Positions 34,458 to 44,241 are shown, numbered from the stretch's first letter. The stretch is 64,000 nucleotides of DNA from Polyangiaceae bacterium (GCA_020633235.1 JACKEA010000001.1:1488001-1552000); one strand, 5' to 3'. The notes: generated by a model from the sequence alone, not told the origin. Numbers and translations are program-made.

Positions 34458-36281
34458 ATGTTGCGAAAGCGCCTAGTCGCAGTCTGCATCCTGGCTGCCG
34501 CCACCAGCGGCGTCGTGCTCCCGCGCTATGCCCATGCGCAGGAGGTCATCGATCTCGATGAAGAGGCCGCCAAGCAGCCACCCAAGAAGGGCGGCAAAGC
34601 GCCCAAGAAAGGTGGTGCCAAAGGTGCTGCCAAGGGAGCCGGAAAGGGCGGTGGCGACAAGAAAGCGGGCGGCGACAAGAAAGCCGGCGGAGAGGGTGTC
34701 GATATCGACCTCGACGAAGACTCACCAGCCGAGCAGGGCCCCGTCGTTGCGGGGCAGATGACGGAAGAGGCTGCCGCAGCCAAGAAGCTCTTCGATCGAG
34801 AGCGTTGGGCGGAAGCTGCTCAGGCGCTGCATCGAGTCACCAACGGTGAGACGGGCGACGACGCCGGCAACAAGCAGCTCGCGCAGTACTACCTCGCGAT
34901 CTCGCTCTATCGGTTGAAGTTCTACCAAGCGAGCTACGCGATCTTCAGCGTGATCGCGGACAACAAGAACCACCTCAAATTCAAGGAGACGTTGCTGTGG
35001 CTGGCCAAGCTCGCCACGCAGCTGCCGGAGCCCGCGGACATCGTGGAGCGCGTCGGCAAGTACTCGGACGAGCAGGTCGCCCGCTTCGACAACGATCAGC
35101 AGCGGGATTTGTACTGGCAGCTCAACTACATGCTCGGCCGCTACAAGTACCGCAACCGCCAGTACGAAGAGGCCATCCGCCTGTTCCAGAAGGTGGATCG
35201 TCGCAGCGAGTACTACGTGAAGGCGCAGTTCTTCACTGGCATCAGCTACGTCCAACTCCGAAAGTCGGTGCCCGCCGTCGAGGCGTTCCAACGCATCGAG
35301 AAGTCTTTGGAGGAAGGCGTCGAAGGCGTGGAAGACGAAGCTCGCATGCGTGACCTCGCCTACCTCTCCATGGCGCGCACGTACTACTCCGCCTCCATTC
35401 GGTTGGACCCGGAGACGAACGCACCCTCGGTAGACGAGAAGAAACTGTCGGCTGCCGTCAAGTACTGGAACCAAATCGACGTGGCGAGCGAGTACTGGCT
35501 CGATGCCTTGTTCGAGCAGTCCTGGGCGTACTTCATGGCCGGCGACTATCCACACGCGCTTGGCAACATCCACACGCTCCAGTCGCCCTACTTCCCGAAC
35601 GCCTTCTATCCAGAAGCGGACGTGCTCAAGGCGGTGATCTACTTCGCCAACTGCAACTACGACGCGGCGACCATCGTCGTGGCGCGGTTCAACAAGAAGT
35701 ACGTGCCGATCAAGGACGAGCTCGAGAAAATCCTGAAGCGCTTCAAGGGTGCGAACCAAGAAGAGCCCTTCTTCAAGTTTCTACTCGAGGTGCGAGAAGG
35801 AAAAGCCCAGCTGGATCCCAAGATCCGGCCCATCGTCGAGAACGCCCTCAGTGACCGCCAGTTGCTGAGGAATATCGAGTACGTCCGCGTCTTGGACGAC
35901 GAAATGGGCCGCTTCAAGAAGGCGCCGCCTTCTTTCCGCGGCTCCTCTCTCGGTCAGCAGGTCGAGGATTCCCTCAAGCTGGCCAGGGACCTCGCCATTC
36001 GCCAAGCCGGCGAGCTGGCCCTTCAGCGCTACCAGCGCAACGTGGACGAGCTGAACGAGCATCTGCGCAACGGTGAGAAGATCCTCATCGACATCACGGC
36101 CGCGCAAAGAAACCTGTTGGACGAGAAGATCTCCAAGGGCCAGGTGAGCAAGGCCGAGTCGAAGATTTACGGCGTCGTCAAGCCCGATGAAGAGCACGTC
36201 TTGTGGCCCTTCGATGGCGAGTACTGGCGCGACGAGCTCGGCTTCTACCGTCAGGTGGTCGAGTCCGCATGCGGGAGGTGA
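34458..36281 (+). CDS. gltC: TPR periplasmic protein, GltC-like gliding motility protein
   Basis: 607 residues. The signal peptide is cut near YAHA/QEV. A Lys/Gly/Ala-rich low-complexity segment (about 38-80) is followed by TPR-like helical repeats through the body (AKKLFDRERWAEAAQAL, AQYYLAISLYRLKFYQASYAIFS, LNYMLGRYKYRNRQYEEAIRLFQKV). In Myxococcus GltC is a TPR protein that works with the GltA/GltB barrels in the outer-membrane part of the gliding machinery. The assignment rests on architecture and gene order. It is the first gene of the gltC-D-E unit; gltD starts 5 nt after its stop. Confidence 0.8.
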   Translation: MLRKRLVAVCILAAATSGVVLPRYAHAQEVIDLDEEAAKQPPKKGGKAPKKGGAKGAAKGAGKGGGDKKAGGDKKAGGEGVDIDLDEDSPAEQGPVVAGQMTEEAAAAKKLFDRERWAEAAQALHRVTNGETGDDAGNKQLAQYYLAISLYRLKFYQASYAIFSVIADNKNHLKFKETLLWLAKLATQLPEPADIVERVGKYSDEQVARFDNDQQRDLYWQLNYMLGRYKYRNRQYEEAIRLFQKVDRRSEYYVKAQFFTGISYVQLRKSVPAVEAFQRIEKSLEEGVEGVEDEARMRDLAYLSMARTYYSASIRLDPETNAPSVDEKKLSAAVKYWNQIDVASEYWLDALFEQSWAYFMAGDYPHALGNIHTLQSPYFPNAFYPEADVLKAVIYFANCNYDAATIVVARFNKKYVPIKDELEKILKRFKGANQEEPFFKFLLEVREGKAQLDPKIRPIVENALSDRQLLRNIEYVRVLDDEMGRFKKAPPSFRGSSLGQQVEDSLKLARDLAIRQAGELALQRYQRNVDELNEHLRNGEKILIDITAAQRNLLDEKISKGQVSKAESKIYGVVKPDEEHVLWPFDGEYWRDELGFYRQVVESACGR

Positions 36282-36286
36282 CAACG

Positions 36287-39200
36287 ATGAACGCCACCAG
36301 AGCTTATCCCATCCTCGCGGTCCTCCTCGGGCTGCTCGTCGGTGCTCCGACGGTTGCTCGTGCGGCGTCGGACGGTCATGGCGACCTGTCCAACGCGTGC
36401 GTGGGCCCGGAAGCAAAGAAGAACCTGCAGGAGTGCCCTGGTGGCCCCAGCAAGTTCGTGATCAAGCAGAAGCGCGGCGCAGCCTTCAAGAGCGCTCCTC
36501 CTCCTCGCGAGCGGAAGAAAGAGAGCGAAACGAAGCCGCACAACCCGACCGAGGAGATGGCGGCGGGTCAGCGCGATACGCGCAAGACACGTCTCAAGGC
36601 ACGTGCTCGCGCCCTGCTCATCACGGAGATCCAGGGCCTCGAGCGCTTGTTCAAGCGCACCCCGAAGAAGTCGCCCGATCGCCCGCAGCTGATCCGACGT
36701 CTGGCGGAAGGGTACGTCGAGCTCGAGAGCGCCGCCCTGCGTGACAAGACGGCGGCGGACATTCGCGCTCAGGACATGAAGAAGAAGAACCCGTCGGCTG
36801 CCAGCAAGGCGCGGCGGGATGCGACTCAGGCCAAGAAGATCGTCGCAGCGGCGCGCAAGAAGGCGATTGCCTACTACACGCTGATGAAGAACGCCTACCC
36901 GAACTACTCGAAGATCGACGAGGTGCTCTACTACCTCGCGTACGAGTACGAACAGGCAGGCGACCTCAAGAACGCGCGCAAGGTCTACTACGAGCTGATC
37001 CAGAAGGCGCCCAAGTCGCCTTACATTCCGAACGCGTACCTGGCCTTCGGAGAGCTCTTCTTCCAAGAAGCCCAGGGCGATCCCAGCAAGTGGGACCTGG
37101 CGGCTTCCGCGTACAAGGAAGTGACCAAGTACCCGCCGCCGGACAACAAGGTGTACGGCTACGCGCGCTACAAGCTCGCGTACGTCCACTGGAACAAGGG
37201 TGACTATCCGAACGCGATGAACGAGTTCAAGAAGGTGGTCGAGTACGGCGATCAGTACTCCAACCTTCCGAACGCGAAGCAACTCGCCAAGAGCGCTCGA
37301 CGCGACATGATCCCGGTTTATGCCGCGGCTGGCGCTCCAGAGCGTGCTTACAACTTCTTCAAGCCCCTGTCCGGCGACAAGGGCGGCGAGCAGGCCAAGA
37401 CCATCGACATGCTCAATGAGCTTGGCTACGCGTACATGGACACTGGGCACTATCCCGAAGCCATCACGCTCTACAAAGACCTGATGAGCCGGGACAAGGG
37501 GCCACGCACCTGTCACTACCAGGCGCAGATCACCCAGGCCGTTCAGGCCGTGAAATCGTCTGACAAGGATGCGATCAAGAAGGAGCTGGATCAGCAGCTC
37601 GCGGTTCGGAACGAGTTCATCAAGAGCGGGGTTCCGGCGGACAAGAAGCTCGAGTGTTCCAACAAGACCGCGGAGCTCCTCGCAGAGACCGCAATGAGCT
37701 GGCACCTCGAGGCCGTGGGTACCGGTGGCGTTCGCGGTACCGGCGACAAGAAGACGATGGATCTCGCCGCCTACCTCTACAAGAAGGTGGGTGAGAGCTT
37801 CACTGCGCAGGACTTCGCCAAGTTCAAGTTCCCCCGCATCGTGAAGTCGGACTGGCCCACGCTCTACAAGATCAAGTACGCAATGGCGGACTTGCTCTAC
37901 TTCCAGCAGCGCTGGGAGGAGTGCGGTCCGGCGTTCGATGCCGTGGTGGCAGAAGACCCCAAGGGCGAGAACGCGGCGGAGGCAGCCTACGCATCGGTGC
38001 TCTGCTACCAGAAGATGTACGACCAGATGTACAAGGGCCAGGCGGACCGCAAGGGCAAGGGCCTGGGTCCCACGGGCGCTGGTGAGGAAGCCAAGAAGGG
38101 CGAGTGGGAGAAGTTCAAGCCCAAGCCCTTCACGGACCTGCAGAAGGGCATGATCACCGCGTTCAACCGCTACGTCTGCTACATCCAGCCGCCCAAGGGC
38201 GACAAGGAAGCAGAAGAGCAATACGTCGAGGTCAAGTACGCCCGCGCCCGCACCTACTTCGAGGCGCAGCATTGGGAAGAGGCGGCCCTCGCCTTCCGCG
38301 ACGTTGCCCTGAACCACTCTGACAAGGACGCGGGCATCTTCGCCGCTCAGCTGTACTTGGAGTCGGTGAACGTACTGGGCTCTCGCGCCGAGCCACCGCG
38401 GCCGGCGTGTTTCGAGGACATGGCCAAGGACGTTCCGGTGTTCCTCGACCTCTACTGCAAGGGCAGCAAGTTCGAGGACAACAAGGAGCAGTGCGAGCTC
38501 CTGACCCGAATCCAGTTCGACGTCCAACGCCTCAAGGCCCAGAAGCTCGTCGAGCTCGCGGATTCACAGGCAGAAAAGAACAACTACCGCGAAGCGCTCG
38601 AGAACTATCGCAAGGGTGGCGACTCCTACCTGGAGCTGTGGCGTACCTACTGCGAAGAGCCGCTGGGCAAGGGTGAGCACCCTCAGCAGTGCGAGAAGGC
38701 GGACGAGATCGTCTACAACATGGCCCGCGCGTATCAGGCGGGTCGCTTGTTGGCGAAGTCGATTCAAGCGCGTCTCATTCTCCTCAACCCGAAGTACGGG
38801 ATGGAGAAGTCGGACTTGGCGCAGAAGGCCACGTATGAAATCGGCGGTAACTATCAGGCCATTGCTGTGTACGACCGCGCCGCAGACTTCTACGAGCGCT
38901 ATGTCGACCAAACCTGCAAGAAGCTACGCAAGTGCGGGGAGTCGGCGGATCAAGCCCTCAGCGACGCTGTGGTCCTGCGTCTCGGCTTGGGTCAGGACAA
39001 GCAAGCCATCGACGACGCCAATGACTTCAACAGATACTTTGGCGCGAGGAAGCCGGACCAGGTTGCTCAAATCGCCTTCGCCGTTGCGGCTCACTATGGT
39101 GAGAAGAAGGACTGGGAGAACGCCCGCAAGCGCTTGGCAGCAAGCATGCGTCAGATCGATTCCAAGGCGACACTGGACGTTCGAGTGCAAGCACACACTC

Positions 39201-40006
39201 TGCTGGGCCGTGCCTACGCGAACATGAACAGTGATCGTGGCGCAAACGGCGAGTACGCAAAGGTCGTCAAGCTGTGGGCGGACCCCGCGAAGGCTGTTGC
39301 GGAAATCGACAAGGGTGAGGGCGACGCGAGCGCCAAGCAGCGACGCCTCGGTCGAGCTCTCGAGTCGGTTGGTGAGGCTCTCTTCTACTTCGCGGAGAAG
39401 AAGAAGCAGAAGGTCGATGCCGTCAAGTTCCCAGAGTACAAGGGACCCGGCTCGAAGGACGCGGTGCTCAAGCACATCCAGACCAAGGTGAAGGACTGGA
39501 TCGGCAAGAAGAAGCCGCTGATCGAGGACGCGACGAAGGAGTACAAGAAGATCGTCGATCTTCAGCCTACTCCGCCCCCGAGCTGGGTCATCGCTGCCGG
39601 CTCCCGCGTGGGTGACATGTGGGGCACCTTCGTGAAGGAGTTCCGTGCTGCACCCATCCCGGACGCCATCAAGAAGGACTACGAGCTCCGGACTACCTAC
39701 TACGGCGCCTTGGACGATGCGTCCGAGCCGCAGAAGAGGGTTGCGAAGGGCGCTTATGAGACCTGTCTTGGGTATTCGGTGAAGTACCAGTACTGGGACC
39801 AATACAGTCGTAACTGCGAGGAGTGGTTGGCCGAGAACTACAAGGCGGACTACCACCTCATCGACGAATTCCGGGGTGCGCCGACTCGCGTCAACGACCC
39901 TCTGCGTGAACAGGGATACCCGTTGAGGCTCGGTGGCGAGCCCCTCGTGACGCAGGCGGCGCCCCCGCCCGAGAAGCCCGAAGAGAAGAAGGAAGACAAG
40001 AAGTGA
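36287..40006 (+). CDS. gltD: Large TPR periplasmic protein, GltD/AgmU-like
   Basis: 1,239 residues from ATG 36287; GGGAGG at 36273-36278 decides this start over a longer frame that would lie inside gltC. The signal peptide ends near TVARAASD. The body is almost entirely TPR-like repeats (YYLAYEYEQAGDLKNARKVYYEL, AYMDTGHYPEAITLYKDL, YARARTYFEAQHWEEAALAFRD) with Lys-rich linkers. It ends in a Pro/Glu/Lys tail. Length and position match Myxococcus AgmU (about 1,200 residues, from memory), a periplasmic component of the Agl-Glt complex. Confidence 0.84.
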   Translation: MNATRAYPILAVLLGLLVGAPTVARAASDGHGDLSNACVGPEAKKNLQECPGGPSKFVIKQKRGAAFKSAPPPRERKKESETKPHNPTEEMAAGQRDTRKTRLKARARALLITEIQGLERLFKRTPKKSPDRPQLIRRLAEGYVELESAALRDKTAADIRAQDMKKKNPSAASKARRDATQAKKIVAAARKKAIAYYTLMKNAYPNYSKIDEVLYYLAYEYEQAGDLKNARKVYYELIQKAPKSPYIPNAYLAFGELFFQEAQGDPSKWDLAASAYKEVTKYPPPDNKVYGYARYKLAYVHWNKGDYPNAMNEFKKVVEYGDQYSNLPNAKQLAKSARRDMIPVYAAAGAPERAYNFFKPLSGDKGGEQAKTIDMLNELGYAYMDTGHYPEAITLYKDLMSRDKGPRTCHYQAQITQAVQAVKSSDKDAIKKELDQQLAVRNEFIKSGVPADKKLECSNKTAELLAETAMSWHLEAVGTGGVRGTGDKKTMDLAAYLYKKVGESFTAQDFAKFKFPRIVKSDWPTLYKIKYAMADLLYFQQRWEECGPAFDAVVAEDPKGENAAEAAYASVLCYQKMYDQMYKGQADRKGKGLGPTGAGEEAKKGEWEKFKPKPFTDLQKGMITAFNRYVCYIQPPKGDKEAEEQYVEVKYARARTYFEAQHWEEAALAFRDVALNHSDKDAGIFAAQLYLESVNVLGSRAEPPRPACFEDMAKDVPVFLDLYCKGSKFEDNKEQCELLTRIQFDVQRLKAQKLVELADSQAEKNNYREALENYRKGGDSYLELWRTYCEEPLGKGEHPQQCEKADEIVYNMARAYQAGRLLAKSIQARLILLNPKYGMEKSDLAQKATYEIGGNYQAIAVYDRAADFYERYVDQTCKKLRKCGESADQALSDAVVLRLGLGQDKQAIDDANDFNRYFGARKPDQVAQIAFAVAAHYGEKKDWENARKRLAASMRQIDSKATLDVRVQAHTLLGRAYANMNSDRGANGEYAKVVKLWADPAKAVAEIDKGEGDASAKQRRLGRALESVGEALFYFAEKKKQKVDAVKFPEYKGPGSKDAVLKHIQTKVKDWIGKKKPLIEDATKEYKKIVDLQPTPPPSWVIAAGSRVGDMWGTFVKEFRAAPIPDAIKKDYELRTTYYGALDDASEPQKRVAKGAYETCLGYSVKYQYWDQYSRNCEEWLAENYKADYHLIDEFRGAPTRVNDPLREQGYPLRLGGEPLVTQAAPPPEKPEEKKEDKK

Positions 40007-40068
40007 GGCAGTTGGCCGCGGCGCGAGCGCGCCGCGGCCGCGCTCGAGGTTTTTCGAGGAGGATCCCG

Positions 40069-41484
40069 ATGTTGCGATTCAAGAGCGTAGCGGCGCTGGC
40101 CTTGTTGTTGGGCGTAGTCGCGTGCGGAGGCGGCAAGCCGGAGGCAAAGTCGCCGGTCAACAAGAGCGGCAAGACAGACCGCTCTGGCATGGCGGTGAGC
40201 AAGGCCGCAGCGGAAGGCTTCGAGCGAGCGCTCGACGCCTTCGCCGGCCACGATCGGAAGGGTGACTGGAACGATGGCGCGTGTACGAGCGTCGCCCAGC
40301 AGTTCCTAGATGCGTCGAAGGAGCAAGAGTCGGCTACCAACCGTAAGCTGCCGGAAGCTCACTACAACGCCGGTCTCGCCTACCAGCGCTGCGGCAAAGA
40401 CACCGAAGCGCGCAAGGAGTTCGAAGCGGCGCTGAGCGTGGACAAGAGCTTCCACCGAGCGCGGGCGCAGATCGCGCTCTACGACTACGACAAGTCGCAC
40501 GACCTCGACGGCACCATCAGCAAGTTGGAACAAATCATCCGCGACGCGAAGTTCCAGAACGTCGAGGCGTTGGTCGGCGTTGCCGCACTCCAGATGGAGC
40601 GCAACAACGATACTCCGGACCAAGACGGCAAGAACGATCTGGAGCGGGCACAGCGCAACTTACAGCGTGCACTGGCCATCGATGACAGCTTCATGCCGGC
40701 CTTCAACCAGTTGGCCGTCTACTACCTGGAGCAGGCCAAGGCGAAGGCTCTCGCGGAAGAGGGCAAGAAGAAGTCGCGTCGTCGTGGTTTGGTGGCTGCG
40801 AGCTCAAAGGGTGCGGACGTCAACTCGCAGCAGCTGGACTTGGCAGCTCTCGTGGCTTCCCAAGCGGTTCGCAAGAATCCGAACTACGCCCCGATCCACA
40901 ACACCGCGGGCCTCATCCAGGTGGAGCTCAAGAACTTCAACGGCGCGGTGAAGAGCTTCGCGACGGCGCGGCGGCTCGACCCGCGTTTCTTCGAAGCTCA
41001 CATGAACTATGCCGCAGTGAACCTGTCGTTCCGCGGCTTCCAAGAGGCTGAGAAGGCGTATCGGGATGCACTGAAGCTGCAGCCGAACGAGTACGAGGCG
41101 CATCTCGGCCTTGCTCTCGCGTTGCGCGGCCAGATCCGCCCAGGGGATCCCGACAAGCTCATCCCCAAGGTTCAGGCGGAGCTCGACGCTGCCAAGAAGC
41201 TCGAGCCCAATCGGCCTGAGACCTACTACAACGAGGCGATCCTGACGCAGGAGTACAAGAGCAAGGGCTCGGAGAAGTCCGCCATCCCCATGCTGAAGAA
41301 GGCGGCGGATCTCTATCGCCAGTTCATTTCCAAGGCCGGTTCAGATGCGGCGTTCGCCGATGCCGTGAAGCGCGCCAAGGAGCGCTCTCAGGATATCGAG
41401 GACACCGTCAAGTTCATCGAAGAGGGTGACCAAGCGAAGAATGCCGGAGGTGGAGCTCCCCCGCCGGCGCCCCCAGCGAAGTGA
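40069..41484 (+). CDS. gltE: TPR outer-membrane lipoprotein, GltE/AglT-like
   Basis: 471 residues from MLRFKSVAALALLLGVVAC, a signal sequence with lipobox VVAC. The start has AGGAGGA at about 40056-40062. TPR motifs fill the body (AHYNAGLAYQRCGKDTEARKEFEAAL, AFNQLAVYYLEQAKAKAL, AHMNYAAVNLSFRGFQEAEKAYRDAL). It ends in a Gly/Pro-rich tail. In Myxococcus AglT/GltE is a TPR lipoprotein needed for adventurous motility and follows agmU, as here. A long hairpin lies 24 nt after the stop. Confidence 0.84.
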   Translation: MLRFKSVAALALLLGVVACGGGKPEAKSPVNKSGKTDRSGMAVSKAAAEGFERALDAFAGHDRKGDWNDGACTSVAQQFLDASKEQESATNRKLPEAHYNAGLAYQRCGKDTEARKEFEAALSVDKSFHRARAQIALYDYDKSHDLDGTISKLEQIIRDAKFQNVEALVGVAALQMERNNDTPDQDGKNDLERAQRNLQRALAIDDSFMPAFNQLAVYYLEQAKAKALAEEGKKKSRRRGLVAASSKGADVNSQQLDLAALVASQAVRKNPNYAPIHNTAGLIQVELKNFNGAVKSFATARRLDPRFFEAHMNYAAVNLSFRGFQEAEKAYRDALKLQPNEYEAHLGLALALRGQIRPGDPDKLIPKVQAELDAAKKLEPNRPETYYNEAILTQEYKSKGSEKSAIPMLKKAADLYRQFISKAGSDAAFADAVKRAKERSQDIEDTVKFIEEGDQAKNAGGGAPPPAPPAK

Positions 41485-41507
41485 ACCCACTCGTACCAAT
41501 GGCTCAA

Positions 41508-41538
41508 TCACCCAGGGTGGCGTCGCCACCCTGGGTGA
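41508..41538 (+). terminator. Long perfect hairpin between gltE and gltF
   Basis: A perfect inverted repeat: 15-nt arms (41508-41522 and 41524-41538; CACCCAGGGTGGCG and its complement) around a single central base. As RNA this would be a stem of about 13 bp with a tiny loop, followed by AAACTTTGTG. The poor T tract makes it either a partial terminator/attenuator or an mRNA-stabilising hairpin. Confidence 0.55.
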
Positions 41539-41685
41539 AACTTTGTGAGCACAAGCGATTTTTCTTTTGACCGCCAACGTTGTGGCTGCGTCAGGAGTCA
41601 CATTGTGGGAACTTGCGTTCGTCCGGAGTGTCTTTCCCCAACGTGTCAGTTCGGTGGGAGAGCAAGTCGGGCAGCGTCGTTTCGG

Positions 41686-41715
41686 TTGACGGACAACCAA
41701 ACCAATCACTACAAT
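41686..41715 (+). promoter_or_regulatory. Sigma70-type promoter of gltF-gltG
   Basis: TTGACG (41686-41691), an 18-nt A/C-rich spacer and TACAAT (41710-41715). Transcription would begin near 41722, leaving a short leader of about 33 nt before gltF. This is one of the closest matches to consensus seen in the window. Confidence 0.65.
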
Positions 41716-41754
41716 ACCACTGTAATTCAGTCCAAAATGTTCAGGGAGGCTGAA

Positions 41755-42021
41755 ATGGCTCGCTCGCTCAAAGTTGGAATCACCGCGTTGGCACTGGGTG
41801 CTGCTGCAATGATCGTCGCGCCGTCGGCGTTCGCGCAGGCTGCGGACAAGAAGGGCGACGAAGGTTATGGATACACCTTCGACGACGATCCGTTGAACGC
41901 GGGTGGGTTCGGGCCGAATGACGCCACCATCCGAGTTCGTCCGCGTGCGGCACGCACCACGTTGATTCGTCCGCGCACGTCTTTCGTGCCGGAGATGTTG
42001 AAGTCCGTCGAGAACATCTGA
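41755..42021 (+). CDS. gltF: Small periplasmic protein, GltF-like
   Basis: 88 residues from MARSLKVGITALAL; GGGAGG precedes the ATG at proper spacing. The signal peptide ends at SAFAQ. The mature part is about 56 residues: an acidic DKKGDEGYGYTFDDDPLNAGGFG stretch split by glycines, then a basic VRPRAARTTLIRPRTSFVPE and LKSVENI end. It lies between GltE-like and PglI/GltG-like genes, the position of gltF in Myxococcus. No domain is recognisable; the name rests on position and size. Confidence 0.75.
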   Translation: MARSLKVGITALALGAAAMIVAPSAFAQAADKKGDEGYGYTFDDDPLNAGGFGPNDATIRVRPRAARTTLIRPRTSFVPEMLKSVENI

Positions 42022-42078
42022 CGGGCGACCGGCAGGATTCTGCCGGCGGGTCGCGCGAGGAAACAGGAAGAGAGACGC

Positions 42079-44184
42079 ATGGCAAAGGCTGTTCTCACAT
42101 TTGCGCTCTACCAGGGCGAGGCTCTGCAACGGAAAGAGACCGTTGCTCAGGACGTCGTCAAGGTCGGCAAGGATCCGAAGAGCCACCTGAGGGTGGATGA
42201 CGAGCAGGCGTCCCGCATGCACGCCGTCATCGAGGTGTCCGGTCCAGAGGACATCACCTTGATTGACCTCGGAAATGAGCCGGGGACGATGGTCAATGGA
42301 GCTCGCGTGAACAAATGCAAGCTCCACGTCGGTGATCAGATCCAAGTTGGCGGCACGGTCATCGTGCTGGAGAGCGCCGAAGCGGCTCCGGCTGAGGCCG
42401 CCGTGGCGCAAGCCCCGGCGGTCCCGGCACCGGGCGTGCCGGCCGCTGCACCCGCGCAGGCCGCCGCGCCCGCTCAGGCGCCGGCGCCTGCCGCCGCTCC
42501 CGCGGGCGCGAATCCCTTCGGAGGTTCGAATCCCTTCGCGGGTTCGAACCCGTTCGCGGCCGCTGCTGCGTCGAGTCCGTTCGCGGCCGCGTCCAATCCC
42601 TTCGAGGTTTCGGCGGTGAACCCGTTCGCTGCAGGTGCGGCGCAGCAGGCTCAGCTCGATGCGTTGAAGGTACCCGACGACGCACCTCCCGGGACCTACA
42701 CGTACACGCTCATCAAGAGCGGGCCCGACGTGTCGCCGGACGAGGTCGAGTTGCCTCACGTGCAGTCCGTCGAGGTCATGATCATGTGGGGCGCGAACGT
42801 GCTCCATGTGTCGCACCTGACGCCGCCTCGCAACTTCTATGTTGGCGAAGAGCAAGGGAAGAATCTCGCTTGCGACTTCTTCATTCCGGCAGAGAAGCTC
42901 GGTACCACCAGGATGCCGGTGGTCGTCGGCGATCGCACGTCGCTTGCCGTCGTGATTCCTCCGGGTGCAAAGGGCCACATCGAGCTGCCCGGTCAGCCTC
43001 GAATGACGCTCGACGAGGCGCGGGCCAAGGCCCAGCCCAGTGCAGAGGTCAGCGGTGGACACCAGTTCCCGCTGCCCGGCGGAGGCCGAGCGCGGGTCGA
43101 GATGGACAACTTCGTGTTCCAGGTGAATGCGGTCAACGCGGGCAAGCCGTTGAAGCACGGCGTTGGAGCGGGGCTCGATTGGGCGGTGTTCATGTACTTC
43201 GCCCTATCGTTCCTGGCCCACGCGGGTCTGATTGCCGCGATGGCCTTCTTCGTGCCGCCGCTCGGTCTCACGGACGACGAGGACATCAACAAGGACCAGA
43301 TGTTCTTGATTCAGCAGTATTTGAAGAGCGCTGCTGAACGTGAGCAGGAAGAGAAGGAGACCGAAGAGGTCGCCGAAGAGAACGCGGACAACAAGGAAGG
43401 CGGTACTGGTACACGCGCCAAGGGTGAGGAAGGCTCGATGGGCAATCCCACGAGCAAGGCCACCAACAAGCGCTACGCAGTGCAGGGGCCGAAGGACAAC
43501 CCGGATCCGCACATTGCGCGTCAGGCTGCACTGCGCGAGGCCCAGGAGTTCGGCATGATCGGCCTGCTCAACACTGGCGCCGCCGGCGACCCGAATGCGC
43601 CCACGGCTCCTTGGGGGCGTGACACCTCCTTGGGCATGGACGACATGAGTGCCCGCGGCAACATGTGGGGTGACGAGATCGGAGACGCCTTCGGCGCCGG
43701 CGGTCTGGGTCTGTCCGGCATTGGTGAAGGCGGCGGTGGCCGTGGCGAGGGCATCGGTCTCGGATCCATCGGTACGCTGGGTCACGGTGCTGGTACCGGT
43801 ACCGGTCAAGGGTTCGGTTCGGGCCACGGCCGGCTCGGCGGAGCTCACAAGACGCGCGCGCCGAAGGTCCGCATGGGCGCCACGAGCGTGAGCGGTCGTC
43901 TGCCGCCTGAGGTCATCCAGCGCATCGTGCGGCAGAACTACGGCCGCTTCCGCATGTGTTACGAGCAAGGGCTGTCCCGGAACCCGAACTTGGAAGGTCG
44001 CGTGTCGGTCCGCTTCGTCATCGGTCGTGACGGCTCGGTGTCGAACGTTTCGAACGGTGGTTCGGATATCCCGGACAGCGGTGTGGTGGGATGCGTCGTC
44101 TCGGCGTACTACGGGCTGAGCTTCCCGCAGCCCGAGGGTGGCATCGTGACGGTCGTCTATCCGATCATGTTCTCGCCCGGCTGA
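42079..44184 (+). CDS. gltG: FHA-TM-AgmX/PglI C-terminal domain protein, GltG/PglI-like
   Basis: 701 residues. An N-terminal FHA domain (about 25-95; VKVGKDPKSHLRVDDEQASRMHAVIE, GTMVNGARV) would bind phospho-Thr in the cytoplasm. An Ala/Pro linker contains several NPF motifs (about 145-190). A middle domain precedes one membrane helix (about 375-395, ALSFLAHAGLIAAMAFF). A periplasmic Gly-rich, Glu-rich spacer leads to a TonB-like AgmX/PglI C-terminal domain (about 610-701; VSGRLPPEVIQRIVRQNYGRFRMCYEQGL). This order is that of Myxococcus PglI/GltG, an inner-membrane component linking the motor to the envelope. An intrinsic terminator follows. Confidence 0.87.
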   Translation: MAKAVLTFALYQGEALQRKETVAQDVVKVGKDPKSHLRVDDEQASRMHAVIEVSGPEDITLIDLGNEPGTMVNGARVNKCKLHVGDQIQVGGTVIVLESAEAAPAEAAVAQAPAVPAPGVPAAAPAQAAAPAQAPAPAAAPAGANPFGGSNPFAGSNPFAAAAASSPFAAASNPFEVSAVNPFAAGAAQQAQLDALKVPDDAPPGTYTYTLIKSGPDVSPDEVELPHVQSVEVMIMWGANVLHVSHLTPPRNFYVGEEQGKNLACDFFIPAEKLGTTRMPVVVGDRTSLAVVIPPGAKGHIELPGQPRMTLDEARAKAQPSAEVSGGHQFPLPGGGRARVEMDNFVFQVNAVNAGKPLKHGVGAGLDWAVFMYFALSFLAHAGLIAAMAFFVPPLGLTDDEDINKDQMFLIQQYLKSAAEREQEEKETEEVAEENADNKEGGTGTRAKGEEGSMGNPTSKATNKRYAVQGPKDNPDPHIARQAALREAQEFGMIGLLNTGAAGDPNAPTAPWGRDTSLGMDDMSARGNMWGDEIGDAFGAGGLGLSGIGEGGGGRGEGIGLGSIGTLGHGAGTGTGQGFGSGHGRLGGAHKTRAPKVRMGATSVSGRLPPEVIQRIVRQNYGRFRMCYEQGLSRNPNLEGRVSVRFVIGRDGSVSNVSNGGSDIPDSGVVGCVVSAYYGLSFPQPEGGIVTVVYPIMFSPG

Positions 44185-44202
44185 CGCAGCCGAGCAGAGG
44201 CG

Positions 44203-44241
44203 ACGAGGCGCGTGACCCAGGTCACGCGCCTCGTTCGTTTT
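44203..44241 (+). terminator. Intrinsic terminator after gltG
   Basis: A perfect 14-bp stem (44203-44216 with 44221-44234; ACGAGGCGCGTGAC and complement) with loop CCAG, followed by TCGTTTTG. It lies 19 nt after the gltG stop and closes the gltF-gltG unit. Confidence 0.85.

Noticed and set aside
36251..38527. Minus-strand open frame of 758 codons
   Set aside because: Antisense to gltD. Leu/Val/Arg-rich with no domain; caused by the regular codon pattern of TPR genes in high-GC DNA.
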